Part shown: positions 6,177-9,365 of the stretch, in pieces
Position numbering within the stretch: the first letter of the stretch is position 1
How the letters are laid out: each line of letters begins with the position of its first letter
Assembly (NCBI GenBank): GCA_029256645.1
Contig: JAQSXM010000101.1
Location: 1 to 9,365, forward strand
Direction of reading: 5' to 3'
DNA from: Sporomusa sp.
GTDB lineage: Bacteria > Bacillota_C > Negativicutes > Sporomusales > Sporomusaceae
Length of the DNA: 9,365 bases
Program-made: the position numbers and the translations under genes
Notes under the pieces: generated by a model
The model's database searches: none
The model's input: the letters and a program-made list of their open reading frames with translations, nothing else
Told to the model about the DNA's origin: nothing

Positions 6177-7508
6177 ATGGATATGAATAAGGATGCATTG
6201 ATTCGTAAATTAAAACAAAACCAGATTCCTCTCTATATCATTGTTGTTGTGGCGTACATGCTTATCGCGTTTTCCCGGGGAGCCCCCGCAATTATGGGGC
6301 CTGAACTGATCAAGGATTTGCAGCTTACAGCATCGCAGTGGGGGCTGGTTGGGCTGGCATTTTTCTGGGCTTATGCGATCGGGAATGCTCCTTCCGGGGC
6401 AGTAGTAGATATTGTCGGGCCCCGGAAAACTTTGCTTGCTTGTCTCCTGTTGCTTGTTATCGGCTGCTACGTTTTTAGTGCCGCCCATTCTCTCACTATG
6501 GTCATTGTGGGAAGGATGATTGTTGCTGTCGGTACGGCAGGGCTGATGATTGCCGGAATTAAGTTGATCTCCTCCTGGTTTACTGTTAAACAATTTCCCC
6601 TGTATTACGGCGGGTATTTGGGATTTGGCGGCTTGGGAAGCTTTTTTGCCACCGCACCGCTGCAGCTTCTAATGAATGACTTTGGCTGGCGGACATCCTT
6701 CGTGATTATTGCCGCAGGTACTTTGGCGATGACGGTTGTGGCTTATTTCTTTGTCAAGGATCGTCCGGCTGATATCGGTTTGCCGACACCGGATGAACTG
6801 GCCGGGGAAGAAGTTGCTAAAGAGAAAAAATCTGACGCACCAACTATGGGGTGGATGGAGGCGACCAAAAAGCTTCTGGCGATGCCGCGTTTATGGATTA
6901 TTGGTTTATTCTTTCTCGGCACTAATTCAACCGGCCAGGTAATCGCCTCAATGTGGGGTGGTATTCTTTTGGCCAATGTCTATGGTTTTGATAAGGGGAC
7001 CATCTCCAGTATACTTACCATTTCTGCTTTTGGTCTGGTGGCAGGCAGCTTAGTGGCAGGTGGAATTTGCAAAAGAATCAGCAGTACTGGTGTTATGGTA
7101 GCGACGGGGGTGCTGTTCCTTGTTACCTGGCTGTACATGCTGCTCAACCTTCGTAATCTAAGTGTACTGGAATTGCAAGTCATATATTCGATTATCGGTT
7201 TTGTCCAGATGTTTGCGGTTGTCGGCGGTATGTCTTGTGTCCGGGAGTTGGTTTCAGGTGAGATGGTTGGTACGGCAATAGGGGGAGTGAACACTTTCTC
7301 CTGGATTTTTGGAGCCGGGGTCTTCAACCAGATCTGGGGTTTGATTATTGATTCTGTTTCTAAAGGCCGGACGCCTTATCCGGTCGAGGCCTTCACCACC
7401 GCTATGTGGGTTCAAACAGGAATTTTGGTAATTACCCTGGTCTGTGCTACCACTATGTGGAAACTTATGCGTAAGCCAAAGGTTGATAGGCCTAATGCCA
7501 ATGCCTAA
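6177..7508 (+). CDS. MFS transporter, probable organic-anion permease
   Basis: This 443-aa inner-membrane protein has two hydrophobic halves joined by a charged linker at about residues 195-230 (DRPADIGLPTPDELAGEE...EKKSD), the 6+6 helix plan of the major facilitator superfamily. The family motif A is visible as GAVVDIVGPRK (74-84) between helices 2 and 3, and an Arg in the first helix (FSRGAP) is typical of anion-carrying members. The ATG is preceded by AGGAGG with 10 nt spacing. It is the first gene of a sigma-54-controlled run whose other products act on CoA thioesters, so it probably imports the acid that is then activated, or exchanges substrate for product. The substrate cannot be named from sequence. 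A second ATG at 6183 would shorten it by two residues. Confidence 0.88.
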   Translation: MDMNKDALIRKLKQNQIPLYIIVVVAYMLIAFSRGAPAIMGPELIKDLQLTASQWGLVGLAFFWAYAIGNAPSGAVVDIVGPRKTLLACLLLLVIGCYVFSAAHSLTMVIVGRMIVAVGTAGLMIAGIKLISSWFTVKQFPLYYGGYLGFGGLGSFFATAPLQLLMNDFGWRTSFVIIAAGTLAMTVVAYFFVKDRPADIGLPTPDELAGEEVAKEKKSDAPTMGWMEATKKLLAMPRLWIIGLFFLGTNSTGQVIASMWGGILLANVYGFDKGTISSILTISAFGLVAGSLVAGGICKRISSTGVMVATGVLFLVTWLYMLLNLRNLSVLELQVIYSIIGFVQMFAVVGGMSCVRELVSGEMVGTAIGGVNTFSWIFGAGVFNQIWGLIIDSVSKGRTPYPVEAFTTAMWVQTGILVITLVCATTMWKLMRKPKVDRPNANA

Positions 7509-7602
7509 TAATTACTAACCAATAGAGCAATTTGCCGAAGCCATGGGCAGATCTGTCGCAGACTTTGCTCATGAGAAAATAAAAAAGGGAGCGCGAAATG
7601 TT

Positions 7603-8049
7603 ATGCCATTGCACACCACTACTGTAATAACCCGGCCATATGATCAAATTGAAATCGGTGAGAGTGCTTCAATTACCAAAACCATTACTGAGGCCGATAT
7701 TGTTAACTTTGCCGGGATTATTGGCGACTTTAATCCCATACATGTTGATGAAGAATTTGCTAAAGCAACCGTTTTCGGCAAGCGCCTTGCACACGGAATG
7801 CTAACGGCTTCGTTCATCTCTACTCTTATGGGGCGTTGCATGCCAGGCACAAATGGTTTGTACCTTTCACAGGAAATAAAGTTTCTTAAACCGGTATTAG
7901 TCGGCGATACCATCACTGCTTATGCTGAAATAATCGAAAAAATTGACGCCAAAAGAAGGCTTATTATCAAAACGACTGTTTCCAACCAACGGGGAGAAAT
8001 GGTCATAGACGGCAAGGCCGTCACCATGGTTAGAAAGGATGCTGAGTAA
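7603..8049 (+). CDS. MaoC-like (R)-specific enoyl-CoA hydratase
   Basis: This small hot-dog-fold protein of 148 aa, counted from ATG 7603, probably hydrates a trans-2-enoyl-CoA to an (R)-3-hydroxyacyl-CoA or performs the reverse dehydration. The hydratase-2 motif is complete: GDFNPIH with Asp42 and His47, spaced as the catalytic pair in PhaJ. HGMLTASFIS follows, and the C-terminal strand region is family-like. Start 7603 is preferred because GGGAG lies 11 nt upstream and the size fits PhaJ-type proteins. An in-frame ATG at 7543 would add 20 residues but has no good ribosome site. The gene follows the MFS gene by 94 bp and precedes the enoyl-CoA hydratase by 78 bp with no terminator between, consistent with one operon. 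Some MaoC homologues are thioesterases or act on branched substrates, so the exact reaction is open. Confidence 0.87.
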   Translation: MPLHTTTVITRPYDQIEIGESASITKTITEADIVNFAGIIGDFNPIHVDEEFAKATVFGKRLAHGMLTASFISTLMGRCMPGTNGLYLSQEIKFLKPVLVGDTITAYAEIIEKIDAKRRLIIKTTVSNQRGEMVIDGKAVTMVRKDAE

Positions 8050-8127
8050 GAGTACGTATACCTGCCGGGTAAGGCAATATGTGATTAACGGCGCTGGTAC
8101 TGTGAGAATTCAAAGGGGTGAGAAAAT

Positions 8128-8913
8128 ATGAAACAATATAACTCGATTCTGTTGGAGACAGAGGGCTCTGTTGCTTTAATCTGCTTTAACAGGCCTGAGC
8201 AGTTTAATGCGTTAAGTTATCAAATGATTGATGAGCTGGAAGCAGTTATCCAGGACATAGCCAATGATAAGGAAATCAGGGTTGTTGTATTCACCGGCAA
8301 AGGCAAAGCCTTTTGCGCCGGGGTGGATCTCAAAGATGCGGGAGATATTGCGAAACCAATTGACTCTTATTGGTTTCTTGCCAGATTGCAAAGCCTGTTT
8401 AACAAGATGGCAAACCTTGAAATACCTACAATCGGCGCTATTAATGGTGTGGCTCTTGGCGGTGGTTTTGAAATGTCGCTGGCCTTTGATTTTCTGATCG
8501 CCGCTGAAAATGCTAAATTTGGCGTTCCTGAAATCAATGTGGGGGTTTTGCCTGGGGGCGGCGGCATGAGCAGGTTGCCCAAAAAGCTGGGGCTTTCGCT
8601 AGCTAAACGCCTGGTTTTACTGGGGGAGAGTCTAACAGCAGCAGAAGCCCACCACTTTGGTCTGGTCTATAAGGTTGTGAAGAGTGAAGACGTCGTAAAT
8701 GAAGCTAAAAAAGTAGCGCTGGTTTTAGCCGGTAAGCCGCAAATCAACGTAAAACTAGCCAAAAAGGTGCTTGAAAAATCTGAACGTATGGCAACTTATG
8801 ACGCTATGGATTATGAAGCCCATGCAGCTGCCTTGCTCTATGACACAGAAGACCGGAAAGAAGGCATGCAGGCGTTCTTGGAAAAACGCCAACCCGTCTT
8901 TCAAGGTAAATAA
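8128..8913 (+). CDS. Enoyl-CoA hydratase/isomerase (crotonase family)
   Basis: This crotonase-fold enzyme (261 aa, normal length) acts on enoyl-CoA thioesters. The oxyanion-hole segments are CAGVDLK (63-69) and NGVALGGGFE (106-115). Both glutamates needed for syn-hydration in rat crotonase have counterparts, Glu115 in GGGFE and Glu135 in GVPEINVG, so hydratase rather than pure isomerase activity is likely. The ATG follows AAAGGGGTGA with good spacing. It lies between the MaoC-like hydratase and the CaiB-type CoA-transferase. A crotonase next to a class III CoA-transferase recalls CaiD and CaiB of carnitine metabolism, but that order also occurs in other acid pathways. The presence of two unrelated hydratase families in one operon suggests two hydration steps, or opposite stereochemistry at one carbon. 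Confidence 0.93.
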   Translation: MKQYNSILLETEGSVALICFNRPEQFNALSYQMIDELEAVIQDIANDKEIRVVVFTGKGKAFCAGVDLKDAGDIAKPIDSYWFLARLQSLFNKMANLEIPTIGAINGVALGGGFEMSLAFDFLIAAENAKFGVPEINVGVLPGGGGMSRLPKKLGLSLAKRLVLLGESLTAAEAHHFGLVYKVVKSEDVVNEAKKVALVLAGKPQINVKLAKKVLEKSERMATYDAMDYEAHAAALLYDTEDRKEGMQAFLEKRQPVFQGK

Positions 8914-8943
8914 GTTATTTAATCGGAATGGAGGGGGTTTGTT

Positions 8944-9365
8944 ATGAAAAAATGGGAAGATGCTAAGAAAATTCCGGCACCGGCGATAGCTCCGACCTTT
9001 GGCCCTTTGTCGGGCATGAGGGTACTTACAACCGGTGGCCATCTCGCGATGCCCTATGCGGCTACGATGATGGCCGACTTTGGCGCTGAAGTGTTCTATA
9101 TCGAACGTCCCGGCGGCGGCGATCCTTATCGCCTATTCAGTCCGTTCCTCACCGGCGAAAATGGACAGCAGGTAGGTGCATCCTGGATACAGGATGCCAG
9201 AAACAGGCTAAGCATAACATTAGAGACTAATTTAAAAGTAGCAGAAGCACGAGAAGTATTTTTTACTTTGATTAAAAACAGCGACATTTGGATGGAAAAC
9301 GTGGTTTGGACCGATAAACTCGGAATTAAGGACGAGGATTTACTGAAGGTCAATCCGGCGCTGGT
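8944..9365 (+). CDS. Class III CoA-transferase (CaiB/BaiF family), partial
   Basis: The reading frame is open from ATG 8944 to the window end, giving 140 residues of a protein normally near 400-450 aa. Class III enzymes move CoA between acids through an aspartyl anhydride. The N-terminal fold is clear: FGPLSGMRVL, then PYAATMMADFGAEVFYIERPGGGDPYR, then ARNRLSITLE and LGIKDEDLLKVNPALV, matching CaiB-like proteins block by block. The catalytic Asp (about residue 169 in this family) lies beyond the window and cannot be checked. The ATG follows GGAGGGGG with 6 nt spacing, 30 bp after the crotonase gene, so the two are co-transcribed. It is the likely activation step for the acid imported by the MFS or LctP-type permease. 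CoA donor and acceptor cannot be told. Confidence 0.92.
   Translation, partial: MKKWEDAKKIPAPAIAPTFGPLSGMRVLTTGGHLAMPYAATMMADFGAEVFYIERPGGGDPYRLFSPFLTGENGQQVGASWIQDARNRLSITLETNLKVAEAREVFFTLIKNSDIWMENVVWTDKLGIKDEDLLKVNPAL

Noticed and set aside
6210..6593. Minus-strand open frame of 127 codons inside the MFS gene
   Set aside because: It is antisense to strongly predicted membrane helices, its composition (Asn, His, Pro rich) is typical of shadow translation, and there is no ribosome site or motif.
971..9365. Assignment as a complete carnitine (cai) operon
   Set aside because: Gene types match in part, but the acyl-CoA dehydrogenase is divergent and butyryl-CoA-dehydrogenase-like, a MaoC gene is extra, and no BCCT-type CaiT or ligase CaiC is seen.
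6177..9365. Itaconate degradation (CoA-transferase, MaoC hydratase, lyase)
   Set aside because: No citramalyl-CoA lyase (HpcH-type) is present in the window, and a crotonase is not expected in that set.

Overview
The window reads as a chromosomal segment of an anaerobic, low- to mid-GC Firmicute. The CoA-linked acid genes, the RpoN (sigma-54) enhancer-binding regulator and the strong AGGAGG-type ribosome sites would fit a Sporomusa/Pelosinus-like Negativicute. That placement is inference from gene style; no 16S or other marker is present. There are eight protein genes and no RNA gene, IS element or CRISPR array.

Layout. Positions 1-62 hold a bidirectional terminator-like palindrome. Two minus-strand genes follow: ung (uracil-DNA glycosylase, 186-860) and an acyl-CoA dehydrogenase (971-2110). 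The hairpin between them covers the -35 box of the ung promoter. Divergent from the dehydrogenase, after about 420 bp of intergenic DNA, is a PAS-AAA+-Fis sigma-54 activator (2528-3895), closed by a strong terminator. Next comes a 360-bp control region and a LctP (L-lactate permease) family transporter (4255-5841). A second 335-bp control region precedes a four-gene run: MFS transporter (6177-7508), MaoC-like hydratase (7603-8049), enoyl-CoA hydratase/isomerase (8128-8913) and a class III (CaiB-type) CoA-transferase cut by the window end (8944 onward).

How it fits together. Both control regions carry a -24/-12 (RpoN) promoter with the required 10 bp between GG and GC (4124-4139 and 6003-6018). 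Each also has a near-identical 16-bp element, TTGATRTTTTGCACAT, centred about 153-155 bp upstream of the predicted transcription start. The simplest reading is a local regulon: the activator at 2528 binds these enhancer-like elements and switches on the permease gene and the MFS-maoC-ech-caiB operon together. The encoded functions suggest uptake of an organic acid, CoA activation by transfer, and hydration/dehydration of an enoyl-CoA. The divergent acyl-CoA dehydrogenase may add a redox step but has its own sigma-A-type promoter. The layout resembles the carnitine (cai) pathway in gene types, but the substrate cannot be read from sequence.

The most interesting content is this regulon: a regulator with an unusually short PAS sensor, two transporters of unrelated families under twin control regions, and a perfect 31-bp palindrome abutting one of the enhancer-like elements.
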